Of a stretch of DNA of 64,000 nucleotides, positions 52,596-61,112 are shown piece after piece (position 1 is the first letter of the stretch; each line of letters starts with the position of its first letter). Source of the DNA: Microbacterium sp. AK031 (GTDB lineage Bacteria; Actinomycetota; Actinomycetes; Actinomycetales; Microbacteriaceae). A model generated the notes under the pieces. That model searched no databases, was not told the DNA's origin, and worked only from the letters and a program-made list of their open reading frames with translations. The stretch is from NCBI RefSeq assembly GCF_024807145.1, contig NZ_JANUCA010000001.1, forward strand, positions 682,001-746,000, read 5' to 3'. The position numbers and the translations under genes were made by a program.

Positions 52596-53288
52596 TCAGA
52601 GCGCCGACGCCGCGTCGATCAGCTCGGCGAGACGTGCGGGCTGGGTGAACTGCGGCCAATGCCCCGAGTCGATCTTCGTGACCGTGACGTCATGGATCGC
52701 GCGGTATTCGTCGGCGTACGGCCCCCATTGGTCGAGCTGCGCCTCGAGCTCGCCCTGATCGAGAGAACCCATCAGCATGGTGACCGGCACGCGGTGACGG
52801 TCACCGGACAGCACGACGGGATCGGTCGGGACTCGTGCGGGTACCGATGCTGTCAGCGGCAGTGTGCGCGCTCGCGTCTCGGCGTCGATGTCGTGCACGT
52901 CCTCTTCGGGGAAGTGCTCCCAGCCGGGGAACGGGATGACGCCGTCCACGACGGGGAACTCCGAGATCGCCGAACCGGGCGGCGGCGGCACGGTGTCGAC
53001 GAGGATGACGCGCGCCACGCGGTCGGGCCGCACATCTGCCGCGCCCCAAACGACATTGCCGCCGCCGCTGTGGCCGACGAGCACGACGGACCCGGTGCTC
53101 GCATCGATCTGTGCGACAACCGCCTCGATCCAATCGCTGATTCCGATATCGGCCGACCTGACGGCAGCTTCGCCGACGCCAGGAAGCGTGAGCGGACGGG
53201 CACGATGCCCGGCGGCCTCGAGAGCACGCGTGACGTCGTCCCACGAGGATGCGTCGAGCCAGAGACCCGGTACGAGAATGATGTCCAT
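52596..53288 (-). CDS. Alpha/beta hydrolase
   Basis: A 230-aa hydrolase. VLVGHSGGGNVVWG (~69-82) holds the nucleophile, LVDTVPPPPG is a conserved loop, and IDSGHWPQFTQP (~207) carries the catalytic histidine. VPGLWLDASSW near the start resembles the YrhL/EstC-like subgroup. Substrate is unknown. The minus-strand -10 TAGCGT (53300-53295) ends six bases before the ATG. Confidence 0.88.
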   Translation of the reverse strand: MDIILVPGLWLDASSWDDVTRALEAAGHRARPLTLPGVGEAAVRSADIGISDWIEAVVAQIDASTGSVVLVGHSGGGNVVWGAADVRPDRVARVILVDTVPPPPGSAISEFPVVDGVIPFPGWEHFPEEDVHDIDAETRARTLPLTASVPARVPTDPVVLSGDRHRVPVTMLMGSLDQGELEAQLDQWGPYADEYRAIHDVTVTKIDSGHWPQFTQPARLAELIDAASAL

Positions 53289-53364
53289 ACAGCGACGCTA
53301 CGCGCGGGCTCCGACAACCGCTAGAAGATGGAGCGGGATCAACAACCTGTCAGGCGGCGTGAGG

Positions 53365-54000
53365 TCACGGAAGCAGCGCGATGACTGCGCTGAGATCCTG
53401 AGGCCCGATTATCAGGCTTGCGGCCTCTCGTACAGCCGGCTTGGCGTTGAACGCCAGGCCGAGACCGGCGACCGACATCATCTGCAGATCGTTCGCTCCG
53501 TCCCCGATCGCGATGGTGGCATCCAGGGGCACATCGAGCTCGGCGGCCCATTCCGTGAGCGCATGAGCCTTTGCCGCAGCATCCACGATCTCGCCGTCGA
53601 CGAAACCGCTCAGCAGACCGTCTGCGACGTCGAGACGGTTGGCGCGCCATCTGTCGACGCCCAAAGCGGGCGCGATGTGGTCGAGGACCTCGTGGAATCC
53701 GCCGGACACGACGGCGACCACACCGCCTCTCTCGTGCACGGCCGCAGTCAGCTCGCGGACGCCGGGCGTCGGTTCGATGCGCGCCTGCACCCGGGCGAAA
53801 GCGGCGGTCGGAACGCCCTTCAGCTCCTTGACCCGGGACCGAAGGCTCGCTGCGAAGTCGACGTCGCCGCGCATGGCGGCCTCGGTGGCGCGCTGCACCT
53901 CGTCGCGGCGGCCGGCCTCGTCGGCGAGGAGCTCGATCACCTCATTGCGGATCAGAGTGGAATCGGCATCGAGGACGACGAGGAAACGCGCAGAGGTCAC
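53365..54000 (-). CDS. serB: Phosphoserine phosphatase
   Basis: A 211-aa HAD-superfamily enzyme releasing serine from phosphoserine. The catalytic motif is LDADSTLIRNEVIELLAD (D11 and D13), VVSGGFHEVLD is motif II, and IGDGANDLQMM (~162-172) is motif IV with the metal-binding aspartates. The ACT domain found in mycobacterial SerB2 is absent. It starts with GTG seven bases after TACGCT and lies 22 bp from the end of glgC. Confidence 0.93.
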   Translation of the reverse strand: MTSARFLVVLDADSTLIRNEVIELLADEAGRRDEVQRATEAAMRGDVDFAASLRSRVKELKGVPTAAFARVQARIEPTPGVRELTAAVHERGGVVAVVSGGFHEVLDHIAPALGVDRWRANRLDVADGLLSGFVDGEIVDAAAKAHALTEWAAELDVPLDATIAIGDGANDLQMMSVAGLGLAFNAKPAVREAASLIIGPQDLSAVIALLP

Positions 54001-54022
54001 ACGGTCGAGCGTAGCGCGCTCA

Positions 54023-55267
54023 TCACCGTTCGATCTGCACGCCCTTGCCGACGACCGTGATCCCCGAATCCGTCACGGTGAAGCCGCGCTCGAGGTCTCT
54101 TTCCCGATCGACCCCCACGGTGGCGCCGTCGAGCAGGACGACGTTCTTGTCGAGCACGGCACGATGGATCCGAGCCCCCTGTCCGACGTGGACGTGGTCG
54201 AAGAGCACCGAATCGGTGATCGTCGAACCTCCGCCGGCGAGTGTCCCAGGACCGACGACGCTGCGTTCCAGATGCGTTCCCGAGAGCACGGATCCCAGTG
54301 ACACGATCGAGTCGATCGCGTTGCCGATCCGTCCGACGGCGTCGCGCACGAACTTCGCCGGAGGGGCGTTCACGCTCTGCGTGCGGATGGGCCACAGCGT
54401 GTTGTAGAGGTTGAACACAGGCAGCGTGGAGATGAGGTCCATGTGCGCGTCGAAGAACGAATCGATCGTCCCGACGTCCCGCCAGTAGGCGCGATCGCGG
54501 GGCGATGAGCCGGGTACGTCGTTCTGCTTCATATCGTAATAGCCGGCCTCGCCGCGCTCGACGAAGTAGGGGATGATGTCCCCTCCCATGTCATGCGCCG
54601 AGGTCGGCACTTCGCCGTCGGACTCGACCGCTTCGACCAGCGCATCCGTGTCGAAGATGTAGTTGCCCATCGAGGCGAGCACCTCGTGGGGCGAATCAGC
54701 GAGGCCTTCGATGTCGGTCGGCTTCTCCAGGAATGCGCGGATGCGGCCCGAACCGTCGGGATCCGCATCGATCACACCGAACTGGTTCGCCATCGCGAGC
54801 GGCTGGCGGATGCCGGCAACGGTGGCCTTCGCTCCTGAGGCGATGTGCGCCTTGACCATCTGGCGGAAGTCCATCCGGTAGACGTGATCGGCGCCGATGA
54901 CCACCACGATGTCTGGTTTCTCGTCGTTGATCAGGTTGAGGCTCTGCAGAATCGCATCCGCCGAGCCCGAGAACCAGCGCTTGCCCAGCCGCTGTTGCGC
55001 AGGCACCGACGTGACGTATGAGTCGAGCAGAGCCGACATCCGCCAGGTCTGCGAGATGTGCCGATCGAGGCTGTGCGACTTGTACTGCGTCAGCACGACG
55101 ACCTGTCGCAGCCCCGAGTTTATGAGGTTCGAGATCGCGAAATCGATCAGCCGATACTGGCCGCCGAACGGCACCGCCGGTTTCGCACGGTCGGCCGTCA
55201 GGGGCATGAGTCGCTTGCCTTCGCCGCCGGCGAGGATGATGCCGAAAACCTTCTTGGGGACCGCCAT
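54023..55267 (-). CDS. glgC: Glucose-1-phosphate adenylyltransferase
   Basis: A 414-aa nucleotidyltransferase producing ADP-glucose for glycogen and maltose-1-phosphate/alpha-glucan pathways. [30 protein letters not shown] is visible at residues ~13-42 (GGEGKRL and KPAVPFGG are the key parts), DHVYRMDF (~119) binds substrate, and the C-terminal beta-helix (~300-414) is the regulatory part. It starts six bases after the minus-strand -10 TATGGT (55279-55274) and is divergent from the glgA-like gene. Confidence 0.96.
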   Translation of the reverse strand: MAVPKKVFGIILAGGEGKRLMPLTADRAKPAVPFGGQYRLIDFAISNLINSGLRQVVVLTQYKSHSLDRHISQTWRMSALLDSYVTSVPAQQRLGKRWFSGSADAILQSLNLINDEKPDIVVVIGADHVYRMDFRQMVKAHIASGAKATVAGIRQPLAMANQFGVIDADPDGSGRIRAFLEKPTDIEGLADSPHEVLASMGNYIFDTDALVEAVESDGEVPTSAHDMGGDIIPYFVERGEAGYYDMKQNDVPGSSPRDRAYWRDVGTIDSFFDAHMDLISTLPVFNLYNTLWPIRTQSVNAPPAKFVRDAVGRIGNAIDSIVSLGSVLSGTHLERSVVGPGTLAGGGSTITDSVLFDHVHVGQGARIHRAVLDKNVVLLDGATVGVDRERDLERGFTVTDSGITVVGKGVQIER

Positions 55268-55313
55268 GGCTCCACCATAGATCCCGAACGCGTCGCTGTA
55301 CTAGCGTTCAGAC

Positions 55314-56498
55314 ATGCGCGTCGACATGATCACGAAGGAGTACCCGCCGGAGATCTATGGCGGGGCCGGTGTGCATGTCGCGGAACTCGTATCCGCGCTG
55401 CGTCGGTCGATCGAAGTGCAGGTGCGCGCGTTCGGTGCCGATCGCGGCGAGGCGGGGACGCGGTCGTATCGGACGCCGACGGAACTGGCCGGTGCGAACA
55501 CGGCTGTGCAGACGCTCGGAACCGACTTGACGATGGTCGGCGACATCGCCGGAGCCGACCTGGTGCACAGCCACACCTGGTACGCGAACTTCGCAGGACA
55601 CGTCGCCTCGCAGCTGCATGGCATCCCTCACGTGCTCACGGCGCACAGCCTGGAGCCGTTGCGCCCATGGAAGGCCGAGCAGCTCGGTGGTGGCTACGCG
55701 GTCTCCAGCGGAATCGAGAAGCTCGCGTATGAGAACGCCGCGGCGATCGTCGCCGTGTCCGGCGGGATGCGCGCCGACATCCTGCGCAGCTACCCCGGTG
55801 TGGACCCGGCGCGGGTGAGGGTGATCCACAACGGAATCGACGTCGAACAGTGGCGGCCGGTTCTGGATGCCGCGTTCCTCGCGAGCATCGGCATGGATCC
55901 GGCTCGTCCGTCCGTGGTCTTCGTCGGCCGGATAACCAGGCAGAAGGGCCTGCCGTATCTGCTGCGTGCCGCCGCAGAGCTTCCGTCGGAGGTGCAGCTG
56001 GTACTGTGCGCAGGCGCACCGGACACACCGGAGATCATGGCCGAGGTCCAAGAGGGCGTGCGCCTGCTGCAGGAGACACGTCGCGGTGTCATCTGGATCG
56101 AGCGGATGCTGCCGCGAGTCGAGCTCTCCGCGATCCTCACCGCAGCCACGACGTTCGTGTGCCCGTCGGTCTACGAACCGCTCGGAATCGTCAACCTTGA
56201 GGCGATGGCATGCGGCGCAGCCGTGGTCGGCACGGCGACGGGCGGTATCCCGGAGGTCGTCGATGACGGCGTCACCGGCCGGCTCGTGCCGATCGAGCAG
56301 GTGGCGGACGGGACGGGAACACCGGTCGATCCGGACCGCTACGTCGACGATCTCGCGCGCACACTGACCGAGGTCGCGATGGATCCGGAGCGCGCCGCAT
56401 CGTATGGGGAGGCGGGACGTGAGCGCGCCGCCCGCGAGTTCAGCTGGGGTTCGATTGCCGACACCACGCGGGCACTCTACGCGGAGCTGACAGGTTGA
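55314..56498 (+). CDS. glgM: Glycogen/alpha-maltose-1-phosphate synthase (GT4, GlgM type)
   Basis: A 394-aa GT-B glycosyltransferase using ADP-glucose. KEYPPEIYGGAGVHVAEL (~8-25) is the N-terminal loop, VFVGRITRQKGLPYLLRA (~202) binds the donor phosphate, and PSVYEPLGIVNLEAMACG (~284-301) contains the E-x7-E motif. Divergent pairing with glgC is the layout of the mycobacterial genes whose product makes maltose-1-phosphate, so GlgM is preferred over a simple glycogen synthase; substrate choice cannot be read from motifs alone. It starts six bases after TAGCGT (55302-55307). Confidence 0.9.
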   Translation: MRVDMITKEYPPEIYGGAGVHVAELVSALRRSIEVQVRAFGADRGEAGTRSYRTPTELAGANTAVQTLGTDLTMVGDIAGADLVHSHTWYANFAGHVASQLHGIPHVLTAHSLEPLRPWKAEQLGGGYAVSSGIEKLAYENAAAIVAVSGGMRADILRSYPGVDPARVRVIHNGIDVEQWRPVLDAAFLASIGMDPARPSVVFVGRITRQKGLPYLLRAAAELPSEVQLVLCAGAPDTPEIMAEVQEGVRLLQETRRGVIWIERMLPRVELSAILTAATTFVCPSVYEPLGIVNLEAMACGAAVVGTATGGIPEVVDDGVTGRLVPIEQVADGTGTPVDPDRYVDDLARTLTEVAMDPERAASYGEAGRERAAREFSWGSIADTTRALYAELTG

Positions 56499-56515
56499 GC
56501 CGATAGGCTTGAACC

Positions 56516-57301
56516 ATGCCGAGTGCTCTTGATTTCACTGATGTCGTCGTGCGCCGTGACGGGCGCAACATCGTCGATCATGTGACCTGGCAGGTCGCAG
56601 ACGATCAGCGATGGGTGGTGCTCGGACCCAACGGCGCGGGCAAGACGACCCTGCTGCAGCTCGGTGACACGCTGATGCACCCGAGCGGTGGCACTGTGAC
56701 GATCCTCGGAGAGACGCTGGGGCGCACCGACGTGTTCGAACTGCGTCCACGGATCGGTTTCGCCTCGTCGGCGATGGCGAAGCGAATCCCGCGCGACGAG
56801 AGCGTGCTCAATGTCGTCCTGACCGCTGCCTACTCCGTGACGGGTCGCTGGAACGAGCAGTACGAGAACATCGACGAGCGCCGAGCGCTGCGCGTGCTGG
56901 GGGAGTGGAAGCTCGAACACCTCGCCGATCGGACGTTCGGAACGCTCAGCGACGGCGAACAGAAGCGCGTGCAGATAGCGCGGGCCGTCATGACAGATCC
57001 TGAGCTGCTGCTGCTCGACGAGCCGACGGCATCGCTCGACCTCGGCGCCCGCGAAGAGCTGCTGGGTCTGCTCAGCGGCTACGCATCCTCGCCGACGACC
57101 CCTGCCATGGTCATGGTCACCCACCACGTCGAAGAGATCCCGGTCGGGTTCACGCACGTGCTGCTGATTCGCGACGGCGGCATCGTCGCGGCCGGTCCCA
57201 TCGCCGACGCTCTGACGGCGGATGCGCTGACCGAAGCCTTCGGGATGCCGATCTCGCTCAGCGCTGCCGACGGCAGGTACGCCGCGCGCGCCACTGGATG
57301 A
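56516..57301 (+). CDS. ABC transporter ATP-binding protein with variant signature (stand-alone)
   Basis: A 261-aa ATPase without a permease gene nearby. Walker [15 protein letters not shown] (~39-52), signature [14 protein letters not shown] (~142) and Walker [14 protein letters not shown] (~164) are readable. The signature has Asp in place of the usual second-position Gly (LSDGE for LSGGQ), and [19 protein letters not shown] is typical of ModF/YlmA-like soluble ATPases, which have no known transporter partner. The role is unknown. It starts six bases after TAGGCT (56504-56509). Confidence 0.9.
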   Translation: MPSALDFTDVVVRRDGRNIVDHVTWQVADDQRWVVLGPNGAGKTTLLQLGDTLMHPSGGTVTILGETLGRTDVFELRPRIGFASSAMAKRIPRDESVLNVVLTAAYSVTGRWNEQYENIDERRALRVLGEWKLEHLADRTFGTLSDGEQKRVQIARAVMTDPELLLLDEPTASLDLGAREELLGLLSGYASSPTTPAMVMVTHHVEEIPVGFTHVLLIRDGGIVAAGPIADALTADALTEAFGMPISLSAADGRYAARATG

Positions 57302-57313
57302 GATCCCGTCTGC

Positions 57314-57341
57314 TAGACTCGACCCTTGGTGCATCTGCACC
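57314..57341 (+). promoter_or_regulatory. rpmE2 promoter and leader palindrome
   Basis: TGC-TAGACT (57311-57319) is an extended -10. The perfect palindrome GGTGCA-TC-TGCACC (57328-57341) follows about where transcription starts, then CTTTTGAC. The roughly 60-nt leader ends at the rpmE ATG, 57387. Confidence 0.5.
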
Positions 57342-57386
57342 CTTTTGACTTCTTCTCTGTACGCACCCGCAAGCCAAGGAATACGC

Positions 57387-57641
57387 ATGAAGACTGACAT
57401 CCACCCCGACTACCAGGCGGTCGTGTTCCGCGACCTCGGCTCGGGCGAGACCTTCCTCACCCGCTCGACCGTCTCGAGCGACAAGAAGATGGAGATCGAC
57501 GGCGTCGAGTACCCCGTCATCGACGTCGAGATCTCTTCGTCCTCGCACCCGTTCTACACGGGCAAGCAGCGCATCATGGACTCGGCCGGTCGTGTCGAGA
57601 AGTTCAACCAGCGCTTCAAGGGCTTCGGCGGCAGCAAGTAA
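57387..57641 (+). CDS. rpmE2: 50S ribosomal protein L31 type B
   Basis: An 84-aa L31 without the CxxC zinc motif (C- form). [14 protein letters not shown] and [11 protein letters not shown] are the type B signatures, the latter retained at ~52-62. AAGGA precedes the ATG. In several actinobacteria such zinc-free paralogues are induced by zinc shortage through Zur, but I see no clear Zur palindrome here. A strong terminator follows 13 bp after the stop. Confidence 0.96.
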   Translation: MKTDIHPDYQAVVFRDLGSGETFLTRSTVSSDKKMEIDGVEYPVIDVEISSSSHPFYTGKQRIMDSAGRVEKFNQRFKGFGGSK

Positions 57642-57653
57642 CTTCTGCCCGCA

Positions 57654-57687
57654 GAGAAAAGGCCCCGCTTCGGCGGGGCCTTTTCTC
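57654..57687. terminator. Strong UUCG-loop terminator between rpmE2 and the exonuclease gene
   Basis: A perfect 15-bp stem, GAGAAAAGGCCCCGC against GCGGGGCCTTTTCTC, closed by a TTCG tetraloop. Its A-rich left arm and T-rich right arm make it usable from both directions; the convergent exonuclease gene ends at 57700. Confidence 0.92.
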
Positions 57688-57699
57688 GTGCAACCTTCG

Positions 57700-58425
57700 T
57701 CAGAAGGGCGCTGCGTCCGACGGCCGTACCGGCCAGGTGCCGTCGAGTGTGTCTTCGGCATCGAGCCGGCCGATCCGGATGAAGTACTCGGTGAGGCTCT
57801 CGGCCTGTGTGCGTGCCCACCCGATCTGCTGCGTGTGCAGTTCATGCGCTGAAGCGGCCAACGGAAAGCTGCGGGCGATCGCCTGAGCGACACGACCGGC
57901 GGCGATGGCATCTGCCGCAGCCTCGTGCGCGCCATCGAGCCGCACCGCATAATGCTCCGCGACGACCTCGAGCGTGCGCTTGCCCTTGCGATAGCGATCG
58001 ACGGCCTTGTCGATCACATGCGGGTCGATGACCGGCCCTGGCGACTCGAGCGGCGGGATGCCGTGCCGCAGGCACTCGTGCGTGAGCAGCGAGAAGTCGT
58101 AGGACGCGTTGTAGGCGACCACCGGCATGCCCTGCGTGAACAGTGCTCGCAGAGACTCAGTGACCTCGGCGACGACCTCTCGCGCGATGCGACCTTCGCT
58201 CCGCGCCTTCTCAGTGCTGATACCGTGCACGGCCGCCGCACCATCCGGTATGGGAATGCCGGGATCGGCGAGCCAGGAACGTGCGGCGATCTCTCGGCCC
58301 TTGGCATCGAGCACGCCGACGTGCGCGGTGACGATTCTGTCGGAGGTGACGTCCACGCCCGTCGTCTCAAGATCGAAGACGCCTATGCGGCTGAGCCAGG
58401 CTGGGAGTTCGAGATCGCTTGCCAT
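57700..58425 (-). CDS. DEDDh-family 3'-5' exonuclease (DnaQ-like)
   Basis: A 241-aa exonuclease of the DNA polymerase III epsilon fold. Exo I is FDLETTGVDV (D17, E19), Exo II VVAYNASYDFSLL (~103-115), and Exo III HEAAADAIAA (~167, with the catalytic His and Asp). It is not fused to a polymerase and has a ~65-residue C-terminal extension. It may be a proofreading subunit or a general exonuclease. The -10 TACCGT (58437-58432, minus strand) ends six bases before the ATG. Confidence 0.92.
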   Translation of the reverse strand: MASDLELPAWLSRIGVFDLETTGVDVTSDRIVTAHVGVLDAKGREIAARSWLADPGIPIPDGAAAVHGISTEKARSEGRIAREVVAEVTESLRALFTQGMPVVAYNASYDFSLLTHECLRHGIPPLESPGPVIDPHVIDKAVDRYRKGKRTLEVVAEHYAVRLDGAHEAAADAIAAGRVAQAIARSFPLAASAHELHTQQIGWARTQAESLTEYFIRIGRLDAEDTLDGTWPVRPSDAAPF

Positions 58426-58485
58426 GACCCCACGGTAGGGAGGGCCTCAGACAATGACCCGCAGACTCGCCCGTAGACTTTACTC

Positions 58486-59385
58486 ATGCCCGTTCCCTCG
58501 CCCTATTCCGACCGGTTGAGCCGTCTGCCGGTCGAACGCCATGAGGTCGAGGTCGCGGGCGCGAAGACCGCGTACTGGGTGTACGGCCCTCACGACTCAT
58601 CGACCACGGTGATCGCCGTGCACGGCTTCCGCGGCGAGCACCACGGACTGGAGCCCGTGCTGGCCTATCTCCCCGAAGTGCGCGTGATCGCTCCCGATCT
58701 GCCAGGATTCGGCGAGACACCACCGCTTCCGGGGCGTACGCACGATCTCGCCGCGTACGCAGACTGGTTGAAGGACTTCGCCACGGCCGTCGCCCCCGGC
58801 GCCGTCATCCTCGGGCACTCGTTCGGCTCGATCGTCACGTCTGCAGCGGTGGCCGACGGGCTGGAGACGCCCCGGCTCATCCTGATCAACCCGATCGGTG
58901 CCCCGGCGCTCGAGGGCCCCAAGGGCGTGATGACCCGTCTCGCCGTCTTGTACTACGACCTCGGAGCGGCGCTGCCCGCGCGGATCGGCACCGCGCTGCT
59001 GCGCAATCGACTGATCGTCCGTGTCATGAGCATCACGATGGCGAAGACGAAGGATCGGGCACTGCGCCGCTTCGTCCATGATCAGCACGACACCTACTTC
59101 TCCGACTTCGCCGATCGCGATGTGCTGCGCGATGCCTTCGTCGCAAGCGTCTCGCATGACGTCCGTGTCTTCGCTCCGCAGATAGACGTCCCCACGCTGC
59201 TGGTCGCCGCGCAGAAGGACGACATCACGCCGATCGCGGCGGAGCGACACCTTGCGACGCTCTTCTCGGACGCGTCCCTCGTCGAGATCGCCGACGTTGG
59301 TCACCTCATCCACTATGAGACCCCGGCAGAAGCGGCGGGAGCGATCCGTCGCTTCCTCAGGGTTCCCGTCGCGCGAGGCCGATGA
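58486..59385 (+). CDS. Alpha/beta hydrolase
   Basis: A 299-aa hydrolase. VHGFRGEHHGLEPVL (~45-59) is the oxyanion region, LGHSFGSIVTSAA (~109) the nucleophile elbow, and VGHLIHYETP (~268) the catalytic histidine. Substrate is unknown; the family includes many esterases and epoxide-type hydrolases. It starts six bases after TAGACT (58474-58479). The 3' end overlaps the Lrp gene by 29 bp in the opposite direction. Confidence 0.88.
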   Translation: MPVPSPYSDRLSRLPVERHEVEVAGAKTAYWVYGPHDSSTTVIAVHGFRGEHHGLEPVLAYLPEVRVIAPDLPGFGETPPLPGRTHDLAAYADWLKDFATAVAPGAVILGHSFGSIVTSAAVADGLETPRLILINPIGAPALEGPKGVMTRLAVLYYDLGAALPARIGTALLRNRLIVRVMSITMAKTKDRALRRFVHDQHDTYFSDFADRDVLRDAFVASVSHDVRVFAPQIDVPTLLVAAQKDDITPIAAERHLATLFSDASLVEIADVGHLIHYETPAEAAGAIRRFLRVPVARGR

Positions 59386-59830
59386 GCCCTGCGACCCGGT
59401 AGGGGATCACCTCGCCCATCGCGAGTGACGTCTCCGTGCGGTCGACGCCTTCGATCGACAGGATCCTGGCATCCGTGTCGAACAGATGGCGGGCATCACG
59501 ACAGGCAACGCGGGCCAGCAGGTCGATGGAACCGCTGAGGCCGTGCACCTGCAGCACCTCGGGTATGCGAGCGAGTTCTGCCGTGATGCGAGGAAGCTCG
59601 GTCTGCCGCAGCCCGATGCTGACGAAGGCCTGCAACGGAAAGCCGAGCACTTCGGGTGAGAACGAGCGTTCGTAGGAGAGGAACACGCCGGTCTGCTCGA
59701 GCCGCGCCATTCGCGCCTGGATCGTGTTGCGTGACAGGCCGAGTGTCTCGGCGAGCGCGACGATCGTCGTGCGGGGGTCTTCAGCGAGGACGGCGAGCAG
59801 ATCGAGATCGACGCGATCGAGAGCGGGCAT
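59357..59830 (-). CDS. Lrp/AsnC-family transcriptional regulator
   Basis: A 157-aa regulator. The N-terminal helix-turn-helix TTIVALAETLGLSRNTIQARMARLE (~21-45) is followed by the RAM ligand/oligomer domain (~65-150, VHGLSGSIDLLARVAC). It lies divergent from a 2-oxoacid dehydrogenase operon with a perfect 9-bp inverted repeat between; the mycobacterial/Streptomyces BkdR-type Lrp proteins control such operons, so this one probably does too. The ATG at 59830 fits the family start and lies eight bases after TATGGT. Confidence 0.92.
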   Translation of the reverse strand: MPALDRVDLDLLAVLAEDPRTTIVALAETLGLSRNTIQARMARLEQTGVFLSYERSFSPEVLGFPLQAFVSIGLRQTELPRITAELARIPEVLQVHGLSGSIDLLARVACRDARHLFDTDARILSIEGVDRTETSLAMGEVIPYRVAGLIGLARREP

Positions 59831-59875
59831 AGTGCCAAACCATAGCAGGCACTCCGCGCACGTCCTGGGCAACAT

Positions 59876-59902
59876 GCTCAAGCAGGTTTCGAATGCTTGA
59901 GC
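59876..59902. promoter_or_regulatory. Lrp-type inverted repeat upstream of the dehydrogenase operon
   Basis: GCTCAAGCA (59876-59884) and TGCTTGAGC (59894-59902) are perfect 9-bp arms separated by a 9-bp centre (GGTTTCGAA). It lies in the 168-bp divergent region between the Lrp gene and the E1alpha start and is the best candidate operator there. Confidence 0.7.
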
Positions 59903-59998
59903 GTGCTGATCAACGGACGTACCCTCGAAGCATCCGATTATGTTGTCGGTGCACGCGTGCAGCTCCTCACGAGGGAGACACACGACAGGAGGACGATG

Positions 59999-61111
59999 AT
60001 GTCACCGCAGACCACCCCGATCGCAGACTCCACGCAGGATCTGGAACTGTCCGAGAGAATTCTCGCGCCGGACGGCACCCGCCAGAAGAACCCTGATCTC
60101 GACCCGTTCGTCGCCGACGTCGACGCCGCGCAGCTGCGCGCGCTGCTTCGCGACATGATCATCCTGCGCCGCATCGACGCCGAGGGCGTCGCCCTGCAGC
60201 GCCAGGGGCAGCTCGGCCTGTGGGCGCCCTGCAACGGCCAGGAAGCAGCGCAGATCGGCACCGCTCGCGCGATCGACCCGATCGACTTCGTCTTCCCGAG
60301 CTACCGCGAGACCGGCGTCATCTACGCGCGTGGCGCGCAGCCCGGCGACTTCGTGCGAGTGTGGCGAGGCGAAGAGGGCGCGCCGTTCAATCCGGCCGAG
60401 ATGCGCGTCGCTCCGCTGCAGATCATCATCGGTGCGCAGACGCTGCACGCTGTCGGCTACGCCATGGGCATCAAGCACGAGAAAGCCCCCGAAGTCGCCG
60501 TCACCTACTTCGGTGACGGCGCCACGAGCCAGGGCGATGTGAACGAGGCGATGGTCTTCGCCGCGTCGTACCAGGCACCCGTCGTGTTCGTCTGCCAGAA
60601 CAACCACTGGGCCATTTCCGAGCCGGTCGCCGTGCAGTCGCAGTACCCCATTGCGGGGCGTGCGCCGGGATTCGGCATCCCCAGCCTCCGCGTCGACGGC
60701 AACGACGTGCTCGCCTGCATGGCCGCGATGCGGTGGGCGCTCGCCCATGCGCGTGCAGGCAAGGGGCCCGCATTCATCGAAGCCGTCACCTACCGCATGG
60801 GTCCGCACACCACCTCCGATGACCCGACCCGCTATCGCGATCCCGCCGAGCTCGAGGCCTGGCGTGCACGTGACCCGATCGCTCGGCTCGAGGCGCACCT
60901 GCGCGCATCGGGCGAACTCGACGACGAGCACGTGGCGGCCGCGCAGGCGGATGCCGACACCATGGCGCGCGAGATGCGAGCGGCATGCCTCGGCATGGTG
61001 ACTCGCGAGCCGCTCGCCGTGTTCGACAACGTGTACGCCGAGCCGCATTGCGGGATCGACCGGCAGCGTGACGAATACGCCGCATACGTGTCGTCGCTCG
61101 AGGAGGCCTGA
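59999..61111 (+). CDS. 2-oxoacid dehydrogenase E1 component, alpha subunit
   Basis: A 370-aa thiamine-diphosphate enzyme subunit that decarboxylates a 2-oxoacid. TYFGDGATSQGDVNEAMVFAA (~164-184) is the GDG...N thiamine-binding motif, and TYRMGPHTTSDDPTRYR (~262-278) matches the phosphorylation-loop region of branched-chain E1alpha rather than that of pyruvate E1alpha. With the Lrp neighbour this points to branched-chain 2-oxoacids. AGGAGG stands six bases before ATG 59999 (three before ATG 59996, the alternative start). Confidence 0.92.
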   Translation: MSPQTTPIADSTQDLELSERILAPDGTRQKNPDLDPFVADVDAAQLRALLRDMIILRRIDAEGVALQRQGQLGLWAPCNGQEAAQIGTARAIDPIDFVFPSYRETGVIYARGAQPGDFVRVWRGEEGAPFNPAEMRVAPLQIIIGAQTLHAVGYAMGIKHEKAPEVAVTYFGDGATSQGDVNEAMVFAASYQAPVVFVCQNNHWAISEPVAVQSQYPIAGRAPGFGIPSLRVDGNDVLACMAAMRWALAHARAGKGPAFIEAVTYRMGPHTTSDDPTRYRDPAELEAWRARDPIARLEAHLRASGELDDEHVAAAQADADTMAREMRAACLGMVTREPLAVFDNVYAEPHCGIDRQRDEYAAYVSSLEEA

Positions 61112-61112
61112 G

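Noticed and set aside
57314-57386. Zur box before rpmE2
   Set aside because: No TGAAAATnATTTTCA-like palindrome is present; the only palindrome is GGTGCATCTGCACC, which does not match.
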